Positions 1-11,317 of a DNA stretch of 64,000 bases are shown in pieces. The first letter of the stretch is position 1. Every line of letters begins with the position of its first letter. Origin of the DNA: Ursus arctos. Its lineage: Eukaryota > Chordata > Mammalia > Carnivora > Ursidae. The DNA lies in NCBI RefSeq assembly GCF_023065955.2, contig NW_026622974.1:30659718-30723717 (forward strand), given 5' to 3'. A program made the translations under genes and the position numbers. Below the pieces are notes generated by a model. The model had not been told where the DNA came from and made no database searches. It saw only the letters and a program-made list of their open reading frames with translations.

Positions 1-548
1 AGGCTCCGTGGGGTGTTTTTTCTCCCCTACCAAGATTTAGAAGAAAACTAGAGGAAATGTAGTTGAAATCTGAACTAATGGAGATCAATTCCTGACACCA
101 GCAACTGAATGGAAGTTAGGGCCATTCCTGACATGAGAAACAGTAAAGGAAAAAAGAAATTCTTAGGTATGGAAGGAAGAGCCCTTTACAATGGATTTTG
201 AGCATTTTCATTTTGAGAAGCTTGTGAAGCACCAAATGGAGATTTCTTTCAGGCATATGGAAAACAGGATTGGAATCAGAAAACAGAGTGGAGATGGATA
301 TGTGTAAGAATTTTCTGCTGTTAGATAATGTTTGAAAGGTTTGAAATTAATAGCATCATCCAGGGAATGAGTACATAGTAGTGTGTAGTAAGATACCCTG
401 ATAACCAATCCCAAGATATTCCAAAATACAAAGTTTAATAAATGGTATTTAGAGCCTGGAAATAGATAAGACCACCTATGGAAAATGCAAGGATTCTAAA
501 GACAAGATGCTGAGGATCAGGTCCTGGGCCCAGCAAATTTTAAAGCTG
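1..548. other. Unassigned AT-rich intergenic sequence
   Basis: No splice-flanked reading frame, structured RNA or repeat head that I recognise. It ends in a run of about 20 A at 549-569. The run could be an old retroposon tail, but no body or target duplication is visible. Confidence 0.4.
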
Positions 549-669
549 AAAAAAAAAAAAAAAAAAAAAGGAGACTCCTGCAAGAGAGTGAGAGGGGGTA
601 GGTAATGAGGTTTAAGTACATCTTGGAAACTGAAACTTCAAGGCCAAGAGATGGAAGTGTTTCATTTGT

Positions 670-815
670 GGAAGGAAGGAAGGAAGGGAGGAAGGAAGGA
701 AGGAAGGAAGGATGGAAGGAAGGAAGGGAGGGAAGAAGGAGGTAGGGAAGGGAAGGGAGGAAAGAGAGGGAGGAAGGAGAGGGAGGAAAAGAAGGAAGGA
801 AAGGCAGAAGGGAGA
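670..815. repeat. GGAA/GGGA purine-rich microsatellite
   Basis: An imperfect tract of GGAA units with GGGA and GGAGG interruptions, purine almost throughout. The minus strand reads as a Ser/Pro/Leu-rich open frame (SLPSFLPSFL), which is only the microsatellite translated. GGAA arrays can bind ETS factors; nothing here shows that this one does. Confidence 0.9.
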
Positions 816-821
816 GTGGGG

Positions 822-1250
822 TGATACAGTTTGATTTGTGTCCCCAGAAAAGATATATTGAAGTCATAATCCCTGGTACCCGTGAGTGTGACCTATTGGA
901 AAAGAGAGTCTTTGCAGATGTATCAAGTTAAGATGAGGTCATACTGGATTAGAGGGAGTAGATTAGAAGGGGAAATTCTGGATACAGACACAGTGGGAAG
1001 ACAGCCATGTGAGGAAAGAGGTGGAAATTGGAGCGCTGATACCACAAGCCTAAGATCTCCAAGGAGTGCTCCACAGATTGCTGGCAACCCCCCAAAACTC
1101 GGGAGAAACAAGGTAGGATACTTCTCAAGAGCCTTCAGAAGGAGCGTGACCCTGCCGACAACTTAATTTCAAACTCCCGGCCTCCAGAACCGCGAGAGAA
1201 TAAGTTTCTGTTGTTTTAAGCCACTAAGTATATTCTAATTTGTTAGATAG
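822..1250 (+). mobile_element. MLT1-like LTR (ERVL-MaLR relic)
   Basis: The order of segments fits the MaLR MLT1 consensus as I know it: 'gtgtccccagaaaagatat', 'tctttgcagatgtatcaagttaagatgaggtcat', 'gccatgtgaggaaagaggtgg', 'ctccagaaccgcgagagaataa' and 'tctgttgttttaagccac'. It is diverged and non-coding. The 94-aa frame inside it (882-1166) is incidental. The 3' end runs directly into another LTR, so the last bases may be displaced to beyond 1712. Confidence 0.65.
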
Positions 1251-1712
1251 CATGGAGAAACTGAGTAAGGGACTGGCGAGGCTGGGTAGGGAGAGACAGA
1301 TGGGGGCAAAGTGACTAGGCTCACACTGAGGGCTACATAACCAGGCTCACAGAAATCCCAGATGTGGAGAAATGCTATGGGCAAGATACTAGCCAGAGGG
1401 AAGGGAACATAACAAATCCACCTTGTTTGTTCTAAATATAGACGAGATATTTTCATTGTATTTACAAATGCACCTTGTTTGTCTTAAATGTTATAGACAA
1501 GATATTTACCAAGTTCCCTGGTCAGTTTTCTATAAAAGACTGACCATAAAAACCCTCAATGGCAACCCATTTGGGACCCCTCTCTCTCTAGAGACCTCCT
1601 TTTCTTTCCTTTCTGTTCTCAAGTTCCCTTAATAAACTTTCACTTCGCTTCACCCTATCGTCTGTGAGATTCTTTCTTCGACTCTGTGAGACAAGAACCC
1701 CGCAACCCTGCA
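1251..1712 (+). mobile_element. ERV1-like solo LTR
   Basis: The architecture is that of a gammaretrovirus-type LTR: a U3-like stretch, a TATA box (tataaaag, 1531-1538), 'ctctctctctagagacctcc', a polyadenylation signal AATAAA (1631-1636), then a U5-like 'tctgtgagattctttcttcgactctgtgag' segment ending in a CCTGCAACA-type terminus. A pair of short near-repeats ('caccttgtttgt...taaat.tatagac.agatatt') lies in U3 at about 1420-1510. No internal gag, pol or env sequence follows, so this is a solo LTR. Exact ends and target duplication are not resolved. Confidence 0.55.
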
Positions 1713-1799
1713 ACAGAACTAATCCTGCAATGGAGGAATGTAGGTTGACATTCACAATGCAACAACACTGACACAAAATTTCTCTTTCTGTGCAGGGAG

Positions 1800-2339
1800 G
1801 AACACAAGCTTTTACTTAATTTCTTGCATATAATTATGTATTGTGTTTTGTAGTTATTGATTTTCTTCCAAAAAACTTCAAAATTTCCTACACTTTACGT
1901 GAATTTTAAAACAGAAATTTCTGCTTTATGTCCTTGAAACAAAACTCATATTGCAAAGTAAACTGTGTATGTAACTCAGGGGAAGGAGAGCTTGAACTCC
2001 GTACTCTAGCTATGAAACACATTTGTTTTCCTTTTGTGCGTCATTCATGCCGTGTTTCACGGACTTCGTGAAGACCCATGCTTTTTGAAAGTGTTCAAGA
2101 AGCATTAAAGGATGAAATGATCTTATAGAAAATAACAATAATTATGACTTTCTTTGCTTTTGCCTCTCATTTTCTGCATTGAGGAGGAACTGAAATTATG
2201 TGTAGTTACAGGAATGGCTGGTCCTGAATGTGAATACTAGCAAAGAAAAAACTCTGATTCACTTTTTGAAAGTTTAAATCAAGAGCAATAGTCATTTCCA
2301 AAGAGTAGTATGTGTTTCTGATTATAAATGAAATGCATG
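1800..2339. other. Unassigned AT-rich sequence
   Basis: No gene or repeat that I can name. Short chance frames only. Confidence 0.35.
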
Positions 2340-2760
2340 CCAGTTAGATGCAATTTGGAAATCCAGATAAGTACAGAGACAAAAATGATGATAATTCACA
2401 ATCCCCACCACTTTAAACAAACTCTATTAACAGTGGAGTGTTTTATCTATGCACATAACTTTTACCATGGTTTAGGTCATGCTGTGTATTTATTTTGAAG
2501 CTCTGGTTTTCACTGATAATACTGAATTCTAAGAATTTTTCTATTTCACAAAAAGTCTTAAACCATATTTCATGGTGGAATAATATTCTATGGATTAGAG
2601 CTCTCATAATTTATTTAACCACTCTCTATTGTAACACATTTAGGCATTTTGCTTTGTTTTGTACATTATTAACATGCTGTGATGAGCATCCATAGACCTT
2701 TCAGTGCCCACGTATTTTACTATATCTTTAGATGTGGAATTACTGCTTTGATAGTAATAA
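2340..2760 (-). mobile_element. Ancient LINE 3'-end relic (L1M-like, antisense)
   Basis: The order 'ccagataagtacagagac', 'ggtggaataatattctatgga', 'ataatttatttaaccactctctattg', 'cattttgctttg', 'gctgtgatgagcatcca' and 'gatgtggaattactg' parallels the antisense 3' region of old L1 families, where a 'ttgatggacatttggg...aataatgctgc...' run appears. It is strongly diverged, so the subfamily is uncertain. Confidence 0.45.
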
Positions 2761-3269
2761 TATGTTGAATGACAAGTATATTAACATTAAAACGAAAACA
2801 TGAAAATAAAAATATTTTAAAATGGCTTTTATTTTTGAGAAACGAAGAAAACATATATGTCCTAAAGTTTCCCAAGAATCAATGCCAATCATTAGCTCTG
2901 AGTAAAGAAGAATTTCTGCACGAAGAGCTAAGATACTCCCCCACCCCCATCTCAGAACAGCAAAAGAATACTCTGGAATCCACAGGCACTAACTGATGAA
3001 ATATTGTCATCTTCTATTAGTTTAGGAAATGCCATTACACATGGAATTTCTCCAGAACATGGCATTACAATTACAATGGAAACTGGTTCTCATTTCTCTT
3101 GCTACCAAAGTAAGCCACTCTGGTGAGATGACTGAATTATTTGTGCAAGAGGAACTGTGGATATGTGTATGTAATTAAACTATGAACTTCCATAACCATT
3201 GAAGACTGTTTTTAATTATAATCTCTGGTGATTGCCTTGCAAACCACATAAATTATTCAATTTGAAAAT

Positions 3270-3420
3270 GCATGAATGACCCTAGACAAATCACTTGACA
3301 CTTCAGTTTCCTGCATGTAAAACAAGTAAGATAATAATTTGTGGGGAACAAAAGGAAAGCATGAGAAAGAATGGACTCATTTTTAAAGTTATCATTATTA
3401 CCATTATAAACAAGTAACTA
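3270..3420 (+). repeat. MIR-like relic
   Basis: 'gaccctagacaaatcacttgacacttcagtttcctgcatgtaaaac' matches the MIR core pattern (tgtgaccttgggcaagtcact... cagtttcctcatctgtaaaa). It is weak and diverged. Confidence 0.4.
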
Positions 3421-4994
3421 ATTACCATAATTTGAATATTTAGAATTGCCAGTTCTTGCAAATATTATCTACTGTAACACTACTTCTAATTGTGTTTTTT
3501 GATCTTTTTCCCCCCATATTTTTACATAAGAAGAGAGAAAGTGCCAATAACATATCAGTTTTACTTCAAAGTTCATAAAATCTTTATGTGAAAAAAATCA
3601 CTGAAGCAGTACTACAGGGATATTACATTCTGGGCTGCTGTTAATAACTTGTGTGGAATATTGGAATATTCAACAAATATAGCATATCAAATCCATAATC
3701 ATTGCCAGAGGGGTTGTCAGAGTGGTTTTTTTCCCCATCAATCTAATAAAGTTGACCAAAAAAAGCTGAATTCATAAAACACCACAGAATAAACTTTCCA
3801 GTCCCCTGTAAACATATTTTTAAAACAATTTAGTAGTTTGCTTCCAATCTGAAATGATAGAATGTTTATCTGATCTTTGGAGATTTTATTTAAGATGACA
3901 AGATTTAACATAAATGAGAATCCATAAATTGAGAAATATATTTTGCAGAAAACTCTGATAACTTCTGTGATTTGATTGACATAAACATAAAGAGTCTGTT
4001 ATATTGGCCAACAAGCAGCTATCATGTCTCTTTTTTCAAAGAAAAGTTCTCCCAAACAAAGTTATTGTTTCTCAATGTCAACTATTCTCTTGATAGAAAC
4101 TTCTACATTCCTTAGGTGTTGTGCTGTTATGAAAAGGTCTTTAGTAATAAATTTGGTGAATAGTAATCCCAAACTATTCTGATTTTCTGATTTCAAGTGC
4201 AACAAAGTTTTAAAGCTTTCCCCACTACCTTTGTCTTTTTTCCCTTTAATTCCTGTTGTTTTTGTCATCTCTACTATTTTTTCCATTCTGTAATCTGGAT
4301 GCTTACTTTGCGACAGCTAATCTTCTAAAGTAAGAGTTTTAAACAAAATCTTTTAAACCAAAGCTTGTAATTTTCTCATTTGATTTGCTTTAATCAGAAC
4401 TGTACATGGCCCACATTAATTTTACCTTTATGAGTCTGACTTCTTTCAGCTATCATATGAGCAAAGTCACATGTTATGTGTCTGACTGTCCATAAATGAA
4501 AAAAAAAAAAAAGATTCTACTCAGTTCCTCTTCTCATCTTTCCCACCCATTATTGTTACTGCCTTCAAGCAAGCAAATCAGTGGAAACCTTTGATCATTT
4601 TTCTTTCATCTCACTTGGCTAAATTTACTTTTCCCTTCAGGAAACTTCTGAAATTTATCCCTTTCTTCATAAAGCTATTGCTGGGACAACCTCACATATA
4701 TTTTAATGTTACCATTTTGGTTCTGGCAAATTTCTCCTTCATGATATATATCCTATCAAACCTAGGGTAGATAAAATATCTATGTAAGTGTAATTTTTTC
4801 CATTAAAGTAATCATTTAATTCATTCTCTCAGTCTTTCAGATTGCGTAACTATTGCATTTTTTCATTCTTAAATTGTTTTTAATTGTACTGTTACCATTT
4901 GTTTTTTCTAATTAATCTCTTTGTTGGTTTTGTTTTTCACTCAGTATGTATTTCTTTACTTTCTTCATACCTATTTACTCCTGCTGTTAAAAAA
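3421..4994. other. Unassigned AT-rich sequence
   Basis: Nothing recognised. A 74-aa minus frame at 4062-4286 (start MEKIVEMTKTT) has no splice context or family that I recognise, and I treat it as chance. Confidence 0.35.
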
Positions 4995-4995
4995 A

Positions 4996-5361
4996 TGAAG
5001 ATAGTTTGGGTGGACCAAACAAACTTTATTTACTATTTCATGAAGTAGGACAGTCTTCCTTCAGAAAACTGCCAGATGGGGCAAAGTCAAGAAGCTTTTA
5101 TAAGATGAAGAATAATGAACAAGGAAGAAGCAAATAGAAAATATATGATTGACTGGAGCCACAGAGTCAACCTTGTTTGGGGTGAGAAGGAACAAGGAAA
5201 TAAGTTCAGAGCCCAGAGTTGGCTTGGGATTTGGGGATTGGCTGACTGAATACACTACATTTCTGATCAGGTGAAGCATTTACAGAAGTACACAAGTTAT
5301 CTCAGTGGCTGACATGGCGCCTGAGGCAGCTCCATCTCAGGCCCCAAAGTTTGTTTCAACA
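4996..5361 (-). mobile_element. Solo LTR-like unit (ERV, subfamily not recognised)
   Basis: Read on the minus strand, the unit starts TGTTGAAACA at 5361. It has a TATA-like CTTATAAAAG at about 5094-5104 and an AATAAA polyadenylation signal at 5025-5030, and it ends near 'cacccaaactatcttca'. TG start, TATA box and AATAAA about 70 bp apart, and CA end are the layout of a retroviral LTR. No internal region or clear target duplication is seen, so the ends are approximate. Confidence 0.5.
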
Positions 5362-5681
5362 CTACTGAGGTACATTCTAAATTAAAGAAATCTGATAAAT
5401 TTTCCCTACTAATTTTTGTCACCAAATAATCAATAATTTACCAAAGTGTGATCAGCAACAGTCCAGATAATTTCTTAAAGCCAAGTATTTTAGCTGCTTT
5501 TATGAAAATTAAAATTTTTTTTAGCTTAATGTTTGGTTTTAAACCTCTGACACCACACTTTATTCTCTGCTATCTTTGTCCTAACACCCACCTATGAAGA
5601 CTCTCTTAATCTTTGACTGCGTTGTCTATTCTAAAATTTGTTTATTTTTCAGTTAGTCTTTTTGAACACAAGAATGTTCTT
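5362..5681. other. Unassigned AT-rich sequence
   Basis: Short spacer between the LTR-like unit and the first CAN-SINE. Nothing recognised. Confidence 0.35.
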
Positions 5682-5694
5682 TCCACAGAAATGA

Positions 5695-5884
5695 CTTTTT
5701 AAAAAGATTTTATTATTTATTTGCCAGAGAGAGAGAGAGAGAGTGCAAGAGCACAAGCAGGGGAGTGGCAGAAGCAAGCTCCCTACTTAGCAGAAAGGCT
5801 GATGTGGGGCTCCAACCCAGGACCCAAGGCTCATGACCTGAGCCAAAGGCAGACACTTAGCCAACTGAGACACCCAGGCACCCC
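5695..5884 (-). mobile_element. CAN-SINE (SINEC), minus strand
   Basis: The tRNA-Lys-derived head is at the right end (gacacccaggcacccc), the CT-rich region follows, and the AT-rich tail 'aaaagattttattatttattt' is at the left. It is flanked by a perfect 13-bp target duplication, TCCACAGAAATGA, at 5682-5694 and 5885-5897, which fixes the boundaries. Confidence 0.93.
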
Positions 5885-6094
5885 TCCACAGAAATGATAT
5901 TTAGAAAGAATCTTTATAATCCTATCCTAAAGTGGACCCCCCAAATCCTTATTTCATCCACAATGTAGCTAAGCAATCATACCAGTACTACTGTTGTACC
6001 TAATTTTTTGACATTAATTTTCAGAAAAAGTGTATTTCTTTAGTTTCAATCTATCTATATGCAAGAATGCATCTTCACTTGCTATGATTTTGTG

Positions 6095-6173
6095 ATGAGA
6101 CTGCCCTTGTCTCATTACTGGCTTGGCGGTCTTGAATAAGTACTTAACTGCACAACGGTAATAAGGATAGTAC
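6095..6173 (+). repeat. MIR relic split by a LINE-1 insertion
   Basis: 'ttgtctcattactggcttggcggtcttgaataagtacttaac...ggtaataaggatagtac' continues after the LINE-1 at 8567 as 'ttatttaataagattattgtgaaaattaaatgag...catagagct'. Joined, these give the usual MIR order. The MIR therefore predates the LINE-1. Confidence 0.6.
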
Positions 6174-8555
6174 CATCCTCAGCAAAATATTAGCAAACCG
6201 AATCCAATAATATGTTAAAAAAAATCATTTACCATGATCAGGTGGAACTTATTCCTGGGATGCAAGGGTGGTTCAATATTCACAAGTCAATCAACATAAC
6301 ACATCACATCAACAAGAGAGAGGAGAAAAACCATATGATCATTTCAATAGATGCACAAAAAGTATTTGACAAAGTACAACATCCATTCATGATAAAAACC
6401 CTCAACAAAGTTGCTTTAGAGGGAACATACCTCAACATAATAAAGGCCATATATGAAAACCCCACAGCTAACATCTTACTCACTGGTAAAAAACTGAAGA
6501 CCTGTCCCCTAACATCAGGAAAAATATAAAGATGTCCATTCTCATTACTTGTATTCAACATAGTATTGGAAGTCCTAGCCACAGCAATAAAACAAGAAAA
6601 AGAAATAAAAGGTATTAGGGTGCCTGGGTGGCTCAGTCGTTAACTGTCTGCCTTTGGCTCAGGGCATGATCCCGGCGTTCTGGGATTGAGCCCCACGTCA
6701 GGCTCTTCTGCTGGGAGCCTGCTTCTTCCTCTCCCACTACCCCTGCTTGTGCTCCCTCTCTCACTGGCTGTCTCTCTCTCTCTGTCAAATAAATAAATAA
6801 AATCTTAAAAAAAGAAAAAAAAAGAAATAAAAGGTATCCACATTTGTAAGGAAGAAGTAAAACTTTCACTATTTGCAGATGACATGATACTGTATGTAGA
6901 AAACCCTGAAGACTCCACCAAAAACTACTAGAACTGATACATGAATTCAGTAAAGTTACAGGATACAAAATCAATATACAGAAATTTGTTGCGTTTCTAT
7001 ACACTAATAATGAAGTAGTAGAAAGATAAATTAAGAAAATTATCACATTTACAATTACATAAAAAAAATACAGAATACCTAGGAATGAACTTAGCCAAGA
7101 GGTGAAAGACTGGTACTCTGAAAACTATAAAACATGATGAAAGAAATTGAAAACGACACAAACAAATATAAAGACATTCCATGTTCATGAATTGGATGAA
7201 CAAATGTTAAAATGTCCATATTACCCAAAACAATCTACAGATTCAATGCAATCCCTATCCAAATAGCAACAGCATTTTTCACAAATATAGAAAAAATAAT
7301 CCTAAATTTGTATGGAACCATGAAAGACCCGAAATAGCCAAAGCCATCTTGAAAAAGAACAAAACTGGAGGTCCTAGTCCCAGATTTCAAGTTATACTAC
7401 AAAGCTGTAGTAATCAAAATAGTATGGTGCTGGCACAAAAATAGACACATAGATCAGTAGAACAGAACAGAAAGCCCAGAAATAAACCCATGATTATATG
7501 GTCAATTAATCTTCAATTAGGAGTTAAGAATATACAGTGGGAAAAGACAGTCTCTTCAACAAATGGTGCTGGGAAAACTGGACAGCTACATGCAAAGAAT
7601 GAAACTGGACCACTTTCTTACACCAAACAAAAAAAGAAACTCAAACTGGATTAAGGACCTAATGTGAGACCAGATACCATCAAAATCCTAGAAGAGAGCA
7701 CAGGCAGTAATTTCTCTAACATCAGCCATAGCAACATTTTTCTAGATACGTCTCTTGAGGCAAGGGAAACAAAAGCAAAAATAAACTATTGGGACTACAT
7801 CAAAATAAAAAGCTTCTGCATGGCAAAAAGAAATAATCAACAAAACTAAAAGAGAACTTACTGAATGGAAGAAGATATTTGCAAATGACGTATCTGTTAA
7901 ACAGTATGGTGGGAATGCAAACTGGGGCAGCCACTGTGCAAGACGGTATGGATGTTCCTCAAAAAAATTAAAACTAGAATTACCATATGATCCAGTAATT
8001 CCACTACTGGGTCTTTACCCAAAGAATACGAAAACACGAATTTGAAACATATATGCACCCCTATATTTATCCCAGCATTATTGACAATAGCCAAATTATG
8101 GAAGCAAGCCCAAGTATCCATCAATAGATGAATGAATAAAAAAGAAGTGGTATATGTACACAATGGAATATTACGGCACCATAAAGAGGAATGAAATCTT
8201 GCCATTTGCAACAACATGGATGTACCCAGGGGGTATAATGGTAAGTGAAATAAGTCAGTGAGAGAAAGACAAATACCATATGATTTCACTCATATGTGGA
8301 ATATGAGAAACAAAACAAAGAAATAAAGGAGACCAACCTAAGAATAGACTCTTAACTAGAGAGAACAAACTGATGGTTACTAGAGAGGAGGTTGGTGGGG
8401 AATGGGTAAAATAGGAGAAAGAGATTAAGAGTACACTTATTATGATGAGCACTGAGTAATCTATAGAATTGTTGAATCATTATCTTGTATACTTGAAACT
8501 ACTCTGACACTATATCTTAACTATACTGGAATTAAAATTAAAGAAAAGAAAGAAA
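6174..8555 (+). mobile_element. 5'-truncated LINE-1, decayed ORF2
   Basis: The copy begins inside the ORF2 reverse-transcriptase region ('cagcaaaatattagcaaaccgaatcc'). It runs through RT motifs (for example the frame at 6212-6529, with 'FIMNGC...' antisense and '[21 protein letters not shown]' sense) to a 3' end at 'tatcttaactatactggaattaaaatt'. Reading frames are broken by stops. Near 7905 the text jumps from 'gcaaatgacgtatctgttaaacag' to 'tatggtgggaatgcaaactgg', which skips a few hundred bases of ORF2 relative to the 47.6-47.9 kb copy. An 11-bp near-perfect target duplication (AAGGATAGTAC at 6163-6173, AAGAATAGTAC at 8556-8566) bounds it. A CAN-SINE interrupts it at 6616-6820. Confidence 0.9.
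6616..6820 (+). mobile_element. CAN-SINE inside LINE-1 ORF2
   Basis: Sense orientation: head 'agggtgcctgggtggctcag', body to 'tctctctctgtcaaataaataaataaaatctt', A-rich tail. The host LINE-1 sequence 'aaagaaataaaaggtat' is repeated on both sides (ending 6615 and 6837) as the target duplication. The SINE is therefore younger than the LINE-1. Confidence 0.95.
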
Positions 8556-8629
8556 AAGAATAGTACTTATTTAATAAGATTATTGTGAAAATTAAATGAG
8601 AGAGTCTATGCATAGAGCTAACGACAGAT

Positions 8630-9923
8630 TCCAGAAGAGTTTTCTGAAGGCTTCTAGGAAAAGTTCTTCCTTAATCTTACATGAAAAGTAGTCAACTTCT
8701 TCCTAGCCGGTCTTGAACAAGAAACTATGTAGCCCCAACTGTTTATGACAGCTGGTTGATAACCAGATATTCTGGCTGAAGCTGACACTAAGGCGAGGTG
8801 AATGGAGAGATGGAAAGAATCTGGTTCCCTCAAGACATTGCTCAGCCGCTACATCAAACACTTGTGAAATCTACGCTAGTTATGAACCTGCTGTTACGTT
8901 ATTCGATCTTATTTTTTAGGACAGTTTGAGTTGAGATTGCTGTTTTTTCAAATGAACACATTTTAACTAAGCAAATTTGGTGAGTTAGAGAATTCGTGAG
9001 GAACAGAAATGCCACGGGCTACAAGGGCATAGGTCAGAGAGAGTTCAAATCAAAAGTGAGCCCCACAGATACCTGGATTACCCAAGTACTCTTGGAGCTA
9101 GCCCAATGAGTCTCAGGAGGCATATTGAAGTGCTTCAAAAAATAAAATCATAAATACAATAACAAGAATATATTATTTTAGTAAAGTATCCTTAGCCTAA
9201 CATATTCTATGGTTCTTAAAAGCTATTGGTGGGACTAGGGAAGAATGGTGTGAGGACTAGTTCTTCCTTGTTCTTATAAATGAGAAATCTTTATTGCTAG
9301 GAGTTGGTAATGGACAGAAAAATAAATAGATGAGGATAGGGGCACATATAACAGAAGAAAATTATTGTTATAATTTTAGTGGATGAAGCTCTGTATTTAT
9401 ACGTTTATCAGTAAGACAGGGGAATGGACATTAACTTTAAAGAATAAATGTTCTTTAATCTTAAAATAATTAGATACTGGTCTTTATGTTATCGAACGAC
9501 AAGGTTATTCTCTCTTTCATATATTTTTTGCAATATCTTTATTAGCAAAATAAAATTTTGAAAATACACAGGGCTTAAAATCAATAAACCTTTGGAAATA
9601 TATTAAATATTTATTAAGTAACATACCTTTCTTAGAATATACACAGGGAAGAATCATAATTGCATCATTGCCTGTTGGCTTGAAGTTTGTACCTCTTGAG
9701 CTCAGTAGCTTTTTACGGTTTTTTCACCTCAGCATATTAGTTTGAATATTGGTGGCATGGTTAAATAAGGTGGATTATCCTGAGTAATGCCTAGAAAACT
9801 AGGTTATCATTGCACCACTTAAAAATTGATAGAATTTCTTTTTACATTTTGTGACAGGAAATAAATGATTGTATAATTTTTTGTAAGACTATGCCCTTTA
9901 TTACTGATACTTATTACAGGGCC
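8630..9923. other. Unassigned AT-rich sequence
   Basis: No gene, RNA or repeat that I can name. Confidence 0.35.
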
Positions 9924-9937
9924 AGGATTTATTCTCT

Positions 9938-10646
9938 CTCTCTCTCTTTTTTTTTAATAATAATTTTTTATTATGTTATGTTAGTCACCATACAGTATAT
10001 CCTTAGTTTTTGATGTAGTGTTCCATGATTCATTACTTGCGTATAACACCCAGTACACCATGCAATACGTGCCCTCCTTACTACCCATCACCGACCTATC
10101 CCAGTCCCCCACTCCTCCTCCCCTCTGAAGCCCTCAGTTTGTTTCCCAGAGTCCATAGTCTCTCATGGTTCATTCCCCCTTCTGTTTACCCCCCTTCATT
10201 CTTCCCTTCCTTCTCCTACCGATCTTCCTGCTATTTCTTATGTTCCATAAATGAGTGAAACCATATGATAATTGTCTTTCTCTGCTTGACTTATTTCACT
10301 TAGCATAATCTCCTCCAGTCCGGTCCATGTTGCTGCAAATGTTGGGTAATCGTTCTTTCTGATGGCTGAGTAATATTCCATTGTATATATGGACCACATC
10401 TTCTTAATCCAGTCATCTGTTGAAGGGCATCTCAGCTCCTTCCACAATTTAGCTATTGTGGACAATGCTGCTATGAATATTGGGGTGCATATGGCCCTTC
10501 TCTTCACTACGTCTGTATCTTTGGGGTAAATACCCAGTAGTGCAATTGCCGGATCATAGGGTAGCTCTATTTTTAACTTTTTAAGGGACCTCCACACTGT
10601 TTTCCAGAGTGGCTGCACCAACTTGCATTACTATCAACAGTGTAAG
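9938..10646 (-). mobile_element. LINE-1 3' end, minus strand
   Basis: The poly(T) and 'attatgttatgttagtcaccatacagta' 3' terminus are at the left. The end of ORF2 reads on the minus strand (10238-10621, 127 aa) as [20 protein letters not shown]...CTPIFIAALSTIAKLWKE, the C-terminal part of L1 ORF2p. The copy is 5'-truncated and close in sequence to the copy at 45.9-48.5 kb. Flanking 'aggatttattctct' (9924-9937) and 'aggaatttattctct' (10647-10661) form a target duplication with one indel. Confidence 0.93.
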
Positions 10647-10662
10647 AGGAATTTATTCTCTT

Positions 10663-11110
10663 ATCCTGAAGCTGAGGACCAAAAATATTCACCCTAGTGC
10701 TTTCCTTTTAGGACAACCCATACCCCTACCTAATGTCCATTCAGGATAAGAGCTGGATGATTATGAACCCTGTTCTAGGTTGTTTTGAGTTGCTCTATTA
10801 TTTATAGCTTCCCCTGGCTTGACTCTCTGCCGCACCACCTCGTCATGCTTTTGGCCATTTACCCTCCAGAGCTCTGACCCTTACTTTGCATCTGAGGACT
10901 TGCTTGCATATTCACCTCTCCAGCATTTTTGGTTTCTGGTAAAATCAGATAGATCCTCTAGGGGGTTCAGACACATTCAGGCTATTAGGGGGTCCACAAG
11001 GGAGAATTAGTTGTAATCTGCTGAGGGCAGGAAATCTATACCCATCCTTCATTATTCAGCATAATTACTTCCAAAATTTGGTTAAAAGCCTAAGTTCCTA
11101 TAATGATTTT
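10663..11110. other. Unassigned sequence
   Basis: Moderately GC-balanced, nothing recognised. Confidence 0.35.
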
Positions 11111-11126
11111 AATTCCTACTATCATT

Positions 11127-11301
11127 GGGGCACCTGGGTGGCTCAATTGTTAAGCATCTGCTTTCAGCTCAGGTCACGATCCCAGGGTCCTGGGGCTCCC
11201 TGCTCAGCAGGCAACATGTTTCTCCCTCTCCCACTCCCGCTGATTGTGTTCCCTCTCTCGCTGTTTCTCTTTCTGTCAAATAAATAAAATCTTTAAAAAA
11301 A
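11127..11301 (+). mobile_element. CAN-SINE, sense, internally shortened
   Basis: Head 'ggggcacctgggtggctcaatt', tail 'caaataaataaaatctttaaaa'. A perfect 16-bp target duplication, AATTCCTACTATCATT, lies at 11111-11126 and 11302-11317. About 20 bp is missing mid-body after 'agggtcctgggg' compared with the other copies. Confidence 0.95.
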
Positions 11302-11317
11302 AATTCCTACTATCATT

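Noticed and set aside
517..867. 116-aa Ser/Pro/Phe-rich minus frame
   Set aside because: Translation of a GGAA/TTCC microsatellite and a poly(T) run.
5695..5884. tRNA-like sequence in CAN-SINE heads as possible tRNA genes
   Set aside because: CAN-SINE heads derive from tRNA-Lys, but here and at the other copies they are fused to a CT-rich body and A-rich tail, flanked by target duplications, and do not form an intact tRNA.
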